A stretch of 64,000 bases of DNA from Bacteroides sp. (GTDB lineage: Bacteria > Bacteroidota > Bacteroidia > Bacteroidales > Muribaculaceae): positions 29,216-93,215 of the forward strand of contig JAAVEA010000011.1 of the NCBI GenBank assembly GCA_014801535.1, given 5' to 3'. Positions 54,840 through 63,401 of the stretch are shown here, piece by piece. The notes below the pieces were generated by a model that worked only from the letters and a program-made list of their open reading frames with translations, had not been told where the DNA came from and ran no database searches. The first letter of the stretch is position 1; every line of letters begins with the position of its first letter. Made by a program: the position numbers and the translations under genes.

Positions 54840-56489
54840 ATGAACAGAATCTACTTCAACGACGTACAGCGCCGCGTACAGCTCATCGGTGCCAGAACAT
54901 CAGTTATCGTAGCCGGACGACGAACCGGAAAGACCGACTCCATCGCATCCCCCTTCCTGCTCCGGAACTTCCAGAGAATGCCCGGATCAGGAAACGGCAT
55001 CGTAGTCCCCACATTCAAGCACGGCCTTACCAACACCATCCCCGGAATGCTCGCCGCATGGGAACGCTGGGGATATCACGAAGGGATACACTGGGTCATA
55101 GGAAACAAAGCCCCCAAACACTTCAAAAAGCCGTTGATCGACCCGAAGGAGAATCAGCACATCCTCCGTTTCGTCAACGGCTCTTTCGCATACATCCTCT
55201 CTCAGGACCGCGCATACTCCGCAAACTCACTGACACTCTCATCACTGCTCATCGACGAAGCACGATTCATAGACTACGCAAAACTCAAACACGAAACACT
55301 CCCCGCACTGGGCGGCATCAAATCACACTTCGGAAACAGATCCTGCTGGAACTCAATGATGATCCTCTCCGACATGCCGCAGACGCAGAAAGGCTCATGG
55401 TTCCTCCATTACCGCGAGGATATGGATCCGGAACTCATCGCAGTCATCGAGGCATCGATATATGAGGAGTGGAAGATCCGGCAGCGCCTCGAACAGCTCG
55501 AGGCAAAGGGAATACGCCCCCCGGAATATCTCAAGAAATACCGCCGGGAGATCAACCGTCGCCTGAACCAGCTCCGGTCCCAGGCAGTCTATTACAAGGA
55601 ATATTCCTCGATCGAGAATCTTCAGCTGCTCGGAGAGAACTACATCCGGCAGATGAAACGCGACCTAACCCCAAAGACCTTCCAGACATCGATACTCTGC
55701 ATCCGTCTCGGTATCGCCAAGGATGGGTTCTACTCCTCGATGCGCGAATCACATAAATATGACGCCTCCGATCTATCATACCTCGATGAAGTCTTCTTCC
55801 AGTCCGACTGGCACGACCGCGACACGATACACGACCACATCGATCACTGCGCGGCAGACGCCGACCTGCTCCCTGACAGCCCTATCTGCATCGGCATGGA
55901 CTACAACGCCAACATCAACTGGATCGTCGCAGGACAGCCCGACCGCGCCAACCGCAGGCTGAACGTTATAAAATCATTCTACACAAAATATGAACGAAAG
56001 CTCCCCGAACTCGTCGATGATTTCTGCCGATACTACAGGATGCACCGCAACAAAAGGGTGGTCTATTATTACGATACCACCGCCATAGGATCAAACTATG
56101 CCGTAAACGACATCGACTTCCATAAAGTAGTGCGCGACCGCTTCATCCGCAACGGCTGGACAGTCGACGACGTTTACCTCGGGCCTCCGATGAAGCACCA
56201 CGAGAAATATCTCCTAATCAACCACGGCTTCGCCGGACACAACACGCTCACTCCATACTTCAACCGGCAGAATAACGAAGATCTCATACTCGCCATCCAA
56301 TCAGCCGAGATTGAAAGAGGAAGGAACGGTTTCCGAAAAGACAAAACCGGAGAGAAACTGCACGAAACCGAAGAAAACCGACTCGAGCTCCGCACCGACG
56401 GCACCGACGCCTTCGACACTCTCTACATCGGATGCGAACGATTCCCCCGCTCCGGCTCGTCCGTCAGCTTCATAGGCGGCATAGCATGA
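54840..56489 (+). CDS. Terminase large subunit
   Basis: A 549-residue packaging motor. The ATPase has the P-loop VAGRRTGKTDS (about 24-34), Walker B SLLIDEARF (D138/E139) and a coupling region. The RNase H-like nuclease has acidic residues in CIGMDYNANINW (about 350) and YYYDTTAIGSN (about 410). It cuts and pumps DNA into the prohead. It lies after the lysis genes, far from the small subunit and portal, which is an unusual order. Confidence 0.9.
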   Translation: MNRIYFNDVQRRVQLIGARTSVIVAGRRTGKTDSIASPFLLRNFQRMPGSGNGIVVPTFKHGLTNTIPGMLAAWERWGYHEGIHWVIGNKAPKHFKKPLIDPKENQHILRFVNGSFAYILSQDRAYSANSLTLSSLLIDEARFIDYAKLKHETLPALGGIKSHFGNRSCWNSMMILSDMPQTQKGSWFLHYREDMDPELIAVIEASIYEEWKIRQRLEQLEAKGIRPPEYLKKYRREINRRLNQLRSQAVYYKEYSSIENLQLLGENYIRQMKRDLTPKTFQTSILCIRLGIAKDGFYSSMRESHKYDASDLSYLDEVFFQSDWHDRDTIHDHIDHCAADADLLPDSPICIGMDYNANINWIVAGQPDRANRRLNVIKSFYTKYERKLPELVDDFCRYYRMHRNKRVVYYYDTTAIGSNYAVNDIDFHKVVRDRFIRNGWTVDDVYLGPPMKHHEKYLLINHGFAGHNTLTPYFNRQNNEDLILAIQSAEIERGRNGFRKDKTGEKLHETEENRLELRTDGTDAFDTLYIGCERFPRSGSSVSFIGGIA

Positions 56490-56553
56490 TCCTGTCTTTT
56501 CAGATTGACAACAACAGATTTAAATTCGCAACAGTAAAAACATAAAAATACCA

Positions 56554-56566
56554 GCCGGATCCCGGC
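56554..56566 (+). repeat. Hairpin before the fibre-like gene
   Basis: GCCGG-ATC-CCGGC, directly followed by an ATG at 56568 and 10 nt before the more likely ATG at 56577. It has the same layout as the one before the portal gene. Confidence 0.65.
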
Positions 56567-56576
56567 CATGCATAAT

Positions 56577-58079
56577 ATGACACAAGAAGAATCCCTACGA
56601 ACACTAATCCAAGATCTCAACAACGAACAGGCACGAGAATCAGTCCATCCGGCACGCCTCGCCGGCATCTGCAATGCCCTGCTCGAACTTACGGTCTGCG
56701 CATTCGATTCGCTTCAGAAGGACCTGTCACAGCTCGTTCTCGGAACAGAAGGCGATTCCAAGGACAACGCGATCCTCAAGGATCTCAGACAGGATATAGC
56801 CGCTCTTCAGGCCGAGACCACCAAATTCCGCGATATCTTCTTCCCCAATCTTTATGATCGGATCTCCGGTATTTCAGACGATATTACCGCAAGCGAATCG
56901 ACGCTCAGTCAGCGCATCGACGGCATAGGGCAGTCACTCATCAGTCTCGAAGAACGTTCACAGATGTCGCTCTGTGATTCTGACGACATCATCGTCACAA
57001 ACACAGGCGATGAGGATTTCCTTCTCATCACCGATCAGGCGAAAAACAATATAATTGACTCTGCAGTCAACAAAGCATCGGGAACCCTCGCATCGAAGCA
57101 ACAGCTCGAACAACTGAAAACGCAGTTTTCCAACACAATCACACGCATCGACGATCTTGAGAAGGTAGACAACTACTCAAAACAAGAGATCGATAATCTC
57201 TTAAACACACTGCGTACTACCCACAAGAAAGACACTGCCTCCATACAGAGCGATGTCGCAGATCTGACCAATAACGTGGGTGAGCTCATACCAACTGTCA
57301 TCACCGTTGACGACTGGTTGCAGATCATCTCCGTGGAATTCGCCGGAACTCCGGTATCGCTCGACTCACGCACTTCCCTCGATTCTCAGCCGCACATCTT
57401 CAGGTATATTCCGCCATTCATGATTTTCTCATCTTCAACAGCCCTTCCCGCATGGGTCAAGCTGAGAAAATGGATATCCAGGCTCTCGGAAAATATCCTT
57501 CCCGTAGCCCCTCTCATGATTAAATCCGGCGACACCGAACCAACATACGGCCACGTCATGCTTTATCCAATCTCATACGACAACCAGACCAAGACCCTCC
57601 GTTTCTCCCCCATCTTCGACGCAGGACACGGAGTGTGGTTTGATCCCGTCATCGAGCTGCTTGAAGGTGATTCATTCTATCTCAAGTTCCTCCCGAGGAC
57701 TCTATCCCTGAAAATGCTTCTCAAACTCCAGACATATGTTAGTATCGACCTATACAAAGGGGACAACGAATCCGACCCGTTGAAATTCAGACAATATCCA
57801 TGCAACATCAGAATAACATACAAGAACGACATAATTGAACAGCTGCTCACAAGTGCATCAGCATTCAGAATCCATTCCGAAAACAGGAATCCGGAAAGGT
57901 CGCAGCTCACAGTCCCGGTAAACGAGATCGTATACGACACCAAAGCCCCCTTCCTCCCGCAACGCATAATCGCCGACAGAATCTTCTTTTCATTAGGTCC
58001 TCTGTTCTTTGTCACCGAATTCCATAACGATGAGGAAAACGGAGTCCGGGTAGCTGAAATAGAATGGTACAACAATTAA
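56577..58079 (+). CDS. Fibre-like virion protein (candidate)
   Basis: A roughly 500-residue protein; I prefer ATG 56577 (MTQEE...) over 56568. Residues 1-240 are helical and coiled coil (LKDLRQDIAALQAETTKF; LEQLKTQFSNTITRIDDLEK). ESVHPARLAGICNALLE near the start resembles the opening of Bacteroidetes phage fibres. Residues 250-500 are beta-rich. This fits a trimeric fibre or spike with an N-terminal stalk, but it may instead be another elongated virion protein. Confidence 0.55.
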   Translation: MTQEESLRTLIQDLNNEQARESVHPARLAGICNALLELTVCAFDSLQKDLSQLVLGTEGDSKDNAILKDLRQDIAALQAETTKFRDIFFPNLYDRISGISDDITASESTLSQRIDGIGQSLISLEERSQMSLCDSDDIIVTNTGDEDFLLITDQAKNNIIDSAVNKASGTLASKQQLEQLKTQFSNTITRIDDLEKVDNYSKQEIDNLLNTLRTTHKKDTASIQSDVADLTNNVGELIPTVITVDDWLQIISVEFAGTPVSLDSRTSLDSQPHIFRYIPPFMIFSSSTALPAWVKLRKWISRLSENILPVAPLMIKSGDTEPTYGHVMLYPISYDNQTKTLRFSPIFDAGHGVWFDPVIELLEGDSFYLKFLPRTLSLKMLLKLQTYVSIDLYKGDNESDPLKFRQYPCNIRITYKNDIIEQLLTSASAFRIHSENRNPERSQLTVPVNEIVYDTKAPFLPQRIIADRIFFSLGPLFFVTEFHNDEENGVRVAEIEWYNN

Positions 58080-58094
58080 TATCCTTCAATCGGT

Positions 58095-59198
58095 ATGTCA
58101 GAAAATCAGAATATACAATCCGGCTCAATCATAGCCCTGAGCTCACTTCAGCCATTCGTAATCACATCAGGCGAACCTGAAATGAGAGTATGGCTCTATC
58201 GCATCGATCCCTTCACCGGAGTCAAGCCCCTGCTCTTCTCCTCCGTTCTCTCGCTCTCCCCTGACCGGACAGGCGCCGATGCATACCGCACCACATTCCG
58301 CGTCGACGACATCGTCTCTGTCGTAATGAGGACACACAGGCTGACATTCGCCGATTTCATATTTGAATGCTCGCAGGTCTCGGAAGAGAATCCGGACTAT
58401 ACATGCAGCTTCTCCGTACTCCACGATCTCATCCCGGCCGGAAAAGATCCCGGATCGATGAGATTCCTGACCGACTTCCCGTCCAGGACAATGAACCGCA
58501 ACGCCAGGATCACCGTCAGTGTCTTCTCCATGAACGATTTCAGGTTCACCGCAAAGATCTTGCTGACCGACGGATCTCAAATCAACGCCATGCGATACTC
58601 ATTCACTGCCGCAGCATCTCCATACACACATATATATGAGATAACGGCCGATCTCGCTGAGCTTGCCGGAAAAGCCATGACGGAAGCCGGAACCAAGGCC
58701 GCAGCAGTCATCTTCTCAATCACCGACCAATCAGGAGACACAGCAGATCAGATGAAGATATGGCTCACAGATCAGACACCGGCCGCCGAACTCGATTACA
58801 CGAATCAATATCTCATAGCGGACCGCATCCATAGCTTCGGATCATGGACGCAGAAAGCCGTCACGAAATCCTCCGTAGCCAATGTCGACGGACAACGGAT
58901 CCCATACGACATAGAGCCCGACAATGAGATCACCGTAACAACCGGGCCTCTCGATTCCATGACCGCACTACGGCTCGCCGCCCTCGGGCAAGCCGATCCG
59001 GCGGTCACAATCCGGCTCTTCGCCGGCGCAGCCCAAATCACGCGCACCGGAATAATCACGGCATCAGAAATAGAGATCTCTCCCGATCAGAAAGAGATGT
59101 CCAGACTCAAGCTCACGATCGATCCCGGGAAAAGGCCGTCATCGCTCACACCGGCACAATCCAGATTCACCGATCACTTCACCAGCCAGTTCAATTAA
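58095..59198 (+). CDS. Phage structural protein, unknown
   Basis: A 367-residue beta-rich protein (MRVWLYRIDPFTGVKPLLFSS-type strands) with no membrane segment. It lies 15 nt after the fibre-like gene and may belong to the same tail or adsorption structure. No family recognised. Confidence 0.55.
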   Translation: MSENQNIQSGSIIALSSLQPFVITSGEPEMRVWLYRIDPFTGVKPLLFSSVLSLSPDRTGADAYRTTFRVDDIVSVVMRTHRLTFADFIFECSQVSEENPDYTCSFSVLHDLIPAGKDPGSMRFLTDFPSRTMNRNARITVSVFSMNDFRFTAKILLTDGSQINAMRYSFTAAASPYTHIYEITADLAELAGKAMTEAGTKAAAVIFSITDQSGDTADQMKIWLTDQTPAAELDYTNQYLIADRIHSFGSWTQKAVTKSSVANVDGQRIPYDIEPDNEITVTTGPLDSMTALRLAALGQADPAVTIRLFAGAAQITRTGIITASEIEISPDQKEMSRLKLTIDPGKRPSSLTPAQSRFTDHFTSQFN

Positions 59199-59202
59199 CG
59201 CC

Positions 59203-59433
59203 ATGGACTCGATACACATATCCCAGGCCAGAAAGATAATGCAATCCAACCGCCCATTCTCCCTGAGCTTCCTCACCGCCCAGGGAGAATGCCGCCACAT
59301 CGACAAAGCGATATCACTCAAACCCGACTACGACACAGGCACACGCACCATCAAATGCTGGCCATCCAACCAGATCCGGCGCATCCGCGACTGCCTCATA
59401 ACACAAATCAACGACATCGACGTCTACATCTGA
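59203..59433 (+). CDS. Small phage protein
   Basis: A 76-residue protein (ISQARKIMQSNRPFSLSFLTAQGE ... QIRRIRDCLITQINDIDVYI). The pattern is familiar from short conserved proteins of Bacteroidetes phages, with no known function. It ends just before the long 9-nt tandem array. Confidence 0.55.
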   Translation: MDSIHISQARKIMQSNRPFSLSFLTAQGECRHIDKAISLKPDYDTGTRTIKCWPSNQIRRIRDCLITQINDIDVYI

Positions 59434-59481
59434 TCCACGTCCGCATCTGATCCACGTCTGCATCTGATTTAAAAGAGAAAA

Positions 59482-59625
59482 TCCCTCCGATAATTCCGAT
59501 AATTCCAATCCCTCTGATAATTCCAATAACTCCGATAACTCCAATAACTCCGATAACTCCAATAATTCAGATAACTCCAATCCCTCCGATAACTCCAATC
59601 CCTCCGATAACTCCGATAACTCCGA
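59482..59625 (+). repeat. 16-unit 9-nt tandem array before a late gene
   Basis: Sixteen units of 9 nt, mostly TAACTCCGA, TAACTCCAA, TAATTCCAA and TCCCTCCGA, fill most of the 206-nt gap. TAAAGAAACAAGCA then leads into the ATG at 59640. The variant TAATTCAGA flanked by TAACTCCAA is shared with the array at 53438, so the two have a common origin. Confidence 0.95.
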
Positions 59626-59639
59626 TAAAGAAACAAGCA

Positions 59640-60470
59640 ATGAAAATAATCCCCAACACAATCTGCGAAGGAATAGGCGAGACTCCCTTGGAAGTCCGTA
59701 TCGAGCCTTGGATGCAGGAAGCCCGGCAATGGTTCTGCCGCGAAATATCGCCGGAAGAGCTGCTCTCCGAACAGATGCTCCCTTCCGCCGATACAATCAT
59801 CCAATGCCGCGCCCTGTGGAACGCAGCCCCCGCCCTCGACGTAACGCTGCATCCAAACGGCCTCGCCGTAGTAAACACCGACTCCCTCGTCCCGGCATCA
59901 GCCGAACGATCAGCCGAATTCCGCAAATCCATCATGAAACTCATGATGGACACCATCACCAATCTCCTCCCACAGCTACACAAAATTCCAGGATGGAGCA
60001 AATCAAATCCCGCCATCAAGATATGGCGCGCCACAGTATACCGCACCCCGCAAGACATATGCACCGCAGCCCTGCTCCCATACGAATGGGACTCGATCCA
60101 CACAGCCGTCGCAACAATCAGTAGCATCGAAGACAACAACGCAGCAACAGTATGGTCTCCCGAAATGCTCGCCGTAATCAGAAACTTCGATTACGGCAAC
60201 GACGACCTCATGCGCACACGAATCATCCTCCAGCTCAGGAACTGCATCCGCACAGCAGTATCCTCCATCATACAAGGCATACACATGGCAGCCTCCGCAT
60301 CCACGATACAACGCCTTGACAACAAAATAGCTCACGCAATCGAACAATACATAAACATCTGCCGTGACAACCCCGACATCTGCCACGCATGGCATCATTC
60401 AAAAACAGCCCGTCTATACAACCCCACCCCCTTCCGCAACAAAAAAGACTCATCCGCCTACTTCTTTTAA
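59640..60470 (+). CDS. DUF6712-like phage protein
   Basis: A 276-residue protein. EARQWFCREISPEELL and VTLHPNGLAVVNTDSLVPAS recall the DUF6712 family found in Bacteroidetes phages near head-tail genes (from memory). The second half is helical. It starts right after the tandem array and ends 13 nt before the last gene of the block. Confidence 0.5.
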   Translation: MKIIPNTICEGIGETPLEVRIEPWMQEARQWFCREISPEELLSEQMLPSADTIIQCRALWNAAPALDVTLHPNGLAVVNTDSLVPASAERSAEFRKSIMKLMMDTITNLLPQLHKIPGWSKSNPAIKIWRATVYRTPQDICTAALLPYEWDSIHTAVATISSIEDNNAATVWSPEMLAVIRNFDYGNDDLMRTRIILQLRNCIRTAVSSIIQGIHMAASASTIQRLDNKIAHAIEQYINICRDNPDICHAWHHSKTARLYNPTPFRNKKDSSAYFF

Positions 60471-60483
60471 GCCCCGATCCGAT

Positions 60484-61332
60484 ATGACACCACCAACAAT
60501 AAACATCACCATCCCCCGCGCATGGTCCGAGCTCACACCCCGTCAGGCCCGCTGGCTCCTCCGCTTCCTCACACGCCCCGTACATCACACCGATCCACGC
60601 GCCATCGCCCTCCTGCGATTCACAGGCATCCGCATAATCGGCCCGGTATTGTCTGCGGGACTCCCGCCCGGACCCCGGCCCGACTACCTAATCTCCCTAC
60701 CCACACAGCAGCGCAGCCGATATCTGAAGAGAAGGAAAAAAGAACTCATCATCATCACACCCGAAGAATTCGCCATCATGCTCCGAGAGCTCGACTGGAT
60801 CCTGCGCCCACTCAACGCCCCATGGCGCCCCGACAAGATAGCAGGAAGGAAAGCCCGCCCCGCATTCCTCGACACAATCCCCTTCGGTTACTACCTCGCA
60901 ATCGACAACCACTACGCCCGCCTCCTGATGCAAAAACAGAACGTCAGCGGGACCCACGCCGCCATCGACGCAATGGCCGAACTCCTGCTCCATCCCGCCC
61001 CATGGTGGCGCCGGCTCCTCCGGCTCGACCGCCTCACAGACGCCGACCGCCACGCAATCCTCCTCTGGTACGCAGCAGTCAAAGTAAAGAACATCCTCAT
61101 CTACCCCGACTTCTACCGCCCCGCCGGCGACGACAGCACACTTGCCCCCGACAACGACCGAGCCATCACCCCCGCCCGGCTACGCGCAGTCATGGACGCA
61201 CAGATCCGCGCCCTCACCAAAGGAGACATCACAAAAGAGCGCCGGATCATGGAAATGCCAATGCAACGCGCCATGGTCGAACTCAACGCCCTCGCAAAAG
61301 AATACGCCCAACTGCACGAAAAAAAGAAATAA
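60484..61332 (+). CDS. Phage protein of unknown function
   Basis: A 282-residue arginine- and proline-rich protein from ATG 60484; the frame extends further upstream but that would overlap the previous gene. WSELTPRQARWLLRFL at the start recalls DUF-type Bacteroidetes phage proteins next to DUF6712. The C-terminal helix is charged (MVELNALAKEYAQLHEKKK). A GCGGGACTCCCGC hairpin lies within it (60655-60667). Strong C-bias in third positions sets it apart from the AT-rich DNA downstream. Confidence 0.55.
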   Translation: MTPPTINITIPRAWSELTPRQARWLLRFLTRPVHHTDPRAIALLRFTGIRIIGPVLSAGLPPGPRPDYLISLPTQQRSRYLKRRKKELIIITPEEFAIMLRELDWILRPLNAPWRPDKIAGRKARPAFLDTIPFGYYLAIDNHYARLLMQKQNVSGTHAAIDAMAELLLHPAPWWRRLLRLDRLTDADRHAILLWYAAVKVKNILIYPDFYRPAGDDSTLAPDNDRAITPARLRAVMDAQIRALTKGDITKERRIMEMPMQRAMVELNALAKEYAQLHEKKK

Positions 61333-61671
61333 AATTATTAACTTTGCAAACGGTTACAAACAGATGATTTTTTTGTATTCATAGTAAAAGGTTTAAGATA
61401 ATCCGTCATTATTTAAGTTGAAAGCATGTTACAGTCAAGATTCTCCTAAATAATGGAAAACGCCGGCCATCCGTGAGGACAGCCGGCTTTTTTTATTGTC
61501 CCCGTCTGGGGCCTCCGGCACAGAAACCGGGGCAAGATATTTGCATATTCCGCTCCGGAAGAAGGTGCAAAATATCCGCAAAATAGGGCGGACGGGGGGT
61601 ATGCTTTCGCGCAATTAAAGTAATTTTCACAAAGTGTCATGTTAATTGCTTGAAAATGTCATGATTACGAA
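61333..61671. other. Intergenic region after the prophage late genes
   Basis: It has a -7 box TAACTTTG at 61339-61346 right after the last late gene, about 115 nt of non-coding sequence, then the terminator at 61462. That could be a small RNA of roughly 140 nt. Beyond it lies GC-rich DNA with no gene, then the AT-rich accessory part. Confidence 0.4.
61462..61494 (+). terminator. Terminator at the end of the late module
   Basis: GCCGGC (61462-61467) and GCCGGC (61482-61487) pair with a small inner stem (TCC/GGA), followed by seven T residues. Confidence 0.88.
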
Positions 61672-61902
61672 TTGAAGCCTTTACTTTCTGAAATTTCAGG
61701 CAATTATCTTAGCTTAAACCGGTATTATTTCTTTTGGAAATCAACCGTTTCTAAAAATGCTCCAATCAAACCAATTTGTAATGCTCTCGGAATCGACGTA
61801 GAACCACAGCGACAAAAGATTTTTGATGGGACATCTTCAGTAAATGTTTGTAGAAAATTGTGTCTTTTCTTTTGGCTGCCATATTCCATACTTTTGCACT
61901 AA
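61672..61902 (+). pseudogene. Fragment of a phage antirepressor (P22_AR_N-like)
   Basis: A 76-codon frame. NAPIKPICNALGIDVEPQRQ matches the 'xxPVRPICEALGIDxxxQxx' core of the P22 antirepressor N-terminal domain, but what follows (VCRKLCLFFWLPYSILLH) does not continue the domain. It is probably a truncated remnant. It ends just before the methyltransferase-like gene, whose promoter lies inside it. Confidence 0.45.
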
Positions 61903-62686
61903 AAAACAATGGCCACCAAGAAAAGCGATTTTTAATGACTATGATGGGTTTGTAGAGAAATTCAAACAAAAAAAAACTACCGATGACTGTTACACCCCGG
62001 AGCCGGTCTATCAGGCCGTCCGGGAATGGGTAAACGATAATATCCTTCCGCTCGACGGCATAGAGGTGGTGCGCCCTTTCTGGCCCGGGGGAGATTATGA
62101 ATCGTTCGATTATCCGGAGAACTGTGTGGTGATCGACAACCCGCCTTTCTCAATTCTGGCAAAGATAAGACGGTTCTATCATGAACGGAACATCCGTTAT
62201 TTCCTTTTCGCTCCCACACTTGTAATGGCGAACTCTGCAAAAGAACTGGATTCAACCTTCATTATCTGCGGTTCATCCATAGTATATGAGAACGGCGCGA
62301 AAGTGAACACATCTTTTATCACCAATCTTGATTGCGGAGATCTCAGGGTATGGGTTGCGGGCGGTCTTTCAAAGAAAATTGAAGAGGTGCAGAAAGTGCA
62401 AATGGCTCTGCAATCGGTCAACCTTCCCTCTTATGAATATCCTGACTGTGTTATCTCTCCGGCTATTATTCAAAAGGTTTCAAAACAGGGTATTGAATTG
62501 AAGATAAAGAAACAGGAATGCAGCGCAATCACCTCTCTTGATAGTCAGAAAGGGAGTGGAAAGGCTCTGTTCGGTGGCGGATGGTTGATATCGGAGAGAG
62601 CGGCAGCGGAGAGAGCGGCAGCTGTTGAAAAGATCGTGTGGCCATTAAGTGAGAGGGAGAAGAAGATAATAAAATCCCTCGGATAA
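61844..62686 (+). CDS. Phage DNA methyltransferase-like protein, frameshifted near the start
   Basis: A 280-codon frame whose body (KFKQKKTTDDCYTPEPVYQAV onward) matches a Bacteroidetes phage family with the adenine-methyltransferase-like motif VVIDNPPFSI. The first 28 residues look unnatural. The ATG at 61909, just after a promoter (TACTTTTG, 61889-61896), would encode MATKKSDF and then stop at 61933. Removing one T from the T5 run at 61929-61933 joins MATKKSDF directly to NDYDGFVEKF, the expected start. So the gene seems to carry a 1-nt insertion. It may be inactive, phase-variable, or a sequencing error. Some relatives are annotated differently, so the enzyme activity is uncertain. Confidence 0.6.
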   Translation: MFVENCVFSFGCHIPYFCTKKQWPPRKAIFNDYDGFVEKFKQKKTTDDCYTPEPVYQAVREWVNDNILPLDGIEVVRPFWPGGDYESFDYPENCVVIDNPPFSILAKIRRFYHERNIRYFLFAPTLVMANSAKELDSTFIICGSSIVYENGAKVNTSFITNLDCGDLRVWVAGGLSKKIEEVQKVQMALQSVNLPSYEYPDCVISPAIIQKVSKQGIELKIKKQECSAITSLDSQKGSGKALFGGGWLISERAAAERAAAVEKIVWPLSEREKKIIKSLG

Positions 62687-62691
62687 TATCA

Positions 62692-62722
62692 GGGCGCATC
62701 GGTTTCCGTTGCGCCCTTTTTA
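62692..62722 (+). terminator. Terminator of the methyltransferase-like gene
   Basis: GGGCGCA (62692-62698) and TGCGCCC (62710-62716) form a 7-bp stem with an 11-nt loop, followed by TTTTT. Confidence 0.87.
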
Positions 62723-62723
62723 T

Positions 62724-62749
62724 TTCACCATTATTTTATTAATTTTGCA
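62724..62749 (+). promoter_or_regulatory. Promoter within a duplicated 26-nt sequence (copy 1)
   Basis: A 26-nt sequence containing TTATTTTATTAATTTTGC, with -7 box TAATTTTG, lies just after a terminator and 30 nt before the retropepsin-like gene. The identical 26 nt recurs at 63402-63427. Confidence 0.65.
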
Positions 62750-62778
62750 TAGTGAGAATGATATAATTATATGAAGTT

Positions 62779-63357
62779 ATGAAACTTAAAGATTCCTTTG
62801 CATATACCGGTCGTTTTCCTATATTTAGGGATAGAATAGTTTCCAAGGTATTGCTCTCTTCTGATAATCCTAATTGTCCACGATCTACATTTGTAAAAGC
62901 ATTCTGGGATACCGGTGCATCAATGTGTATCGTTACGGAAGAGGTTGCTAAATTTCTTAACTTAAAGCCAACTGGTACAATGCAGTTGAGAGGTGCTTTT
63001 AATTCTCGTAAAGAATGCACTATGTCAACCGCTCGGATCTGTATTGTTTTGGGAGCTTTTCAAATTCCTATTGACGTCGCAATTGATTCAATCGGATCTT
63101 CAGAAAAAGATTGCGATATAGTCCTCGGACTAAACTTTATAATGAAAGGTGATTTTGCTTTTACCCATGATGGTGAACAACCAGTTTTTTCATTCTGTTA
63201 TCCTCCCCTCGGGCACCCAATTGATTTTACAACTATTGCACCTAAAATACACTCTGATCCAATATGTAATACAGTTCTGAATTCAGATCCTGATGAATCC
63301 GCTGAATATAGACTTCAGAAAGTTATAATAGATGATTTGATGGAAAATAAAGAATAG
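62779..63357 (+). CDS. Retropepsin-like aspartic protease
   Basis: A 192-residue protein. FWDTGASMCIVTEEVAKFL (about 38-56) has the D-T-G-A catalytic triplet of clan AA proteases, and DIVLGLNFIM (about 113) is the hydrophobic-hydrophobic-Gly motif near the end of the fold. As a single domain it should dimerise like retropepsins. There is no signal peptide, so it is cytoplasmic. Its own promoter and terminator make it a single-gene unit. Substrate unknown. Confidence 0.8.
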   Translation: MKLKDSFAYTGRFPIFRDRIVSKVLLSSDNPNCPRSTFVKAFWDTGASMCIVTEEVAKFLNLKPTGTMQLRGAFNSRKECTMSTARICIVLGAFQIPIDVAIDSIGSSEKDCDIVLGLNFIMKGDFAFTHDGEQPVFSFCYPPLGHPIDFTTIAPKIHSDPICNTVLNSDPDESAEYRLQKVIIDDLMENKE

Positions 63358-63363
63358 ATGTTC

Positions 63364-63400
63364 CTCTCCAGAATTCAAATGGATTTTGGAGAGATTTTTA
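63364..63400 (+). terminator. Terminator of the protease gene
   Basis: CTCTCCA (63364-63370) and TGGAGAG (63387-63393) form a 7-bp stem followed by ATTTTTA. Confidence 0.78.
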
Positions 63401-63401
63401 G

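Noticed and set aside
59314-59796. Leftward frame with many LSEL/LELSEL repeats
   Set aside because: It is only the reverse reading of the 9-nt tandem array; the frame has no promoter and overlaps real rightward genes.
60003-61100. Several long leftward frames opposite the last two late genes
   Set aside because: They come from the strong C-bias in third positions of the rightward genes; their proteins are low-complexity and have no starts or promoters that fit.
39200-62700. Diversity-generating retroelement, common in Bacteroides phages
   Set aside because: No reverse transcriptase or template/variable repeat pair was seen.
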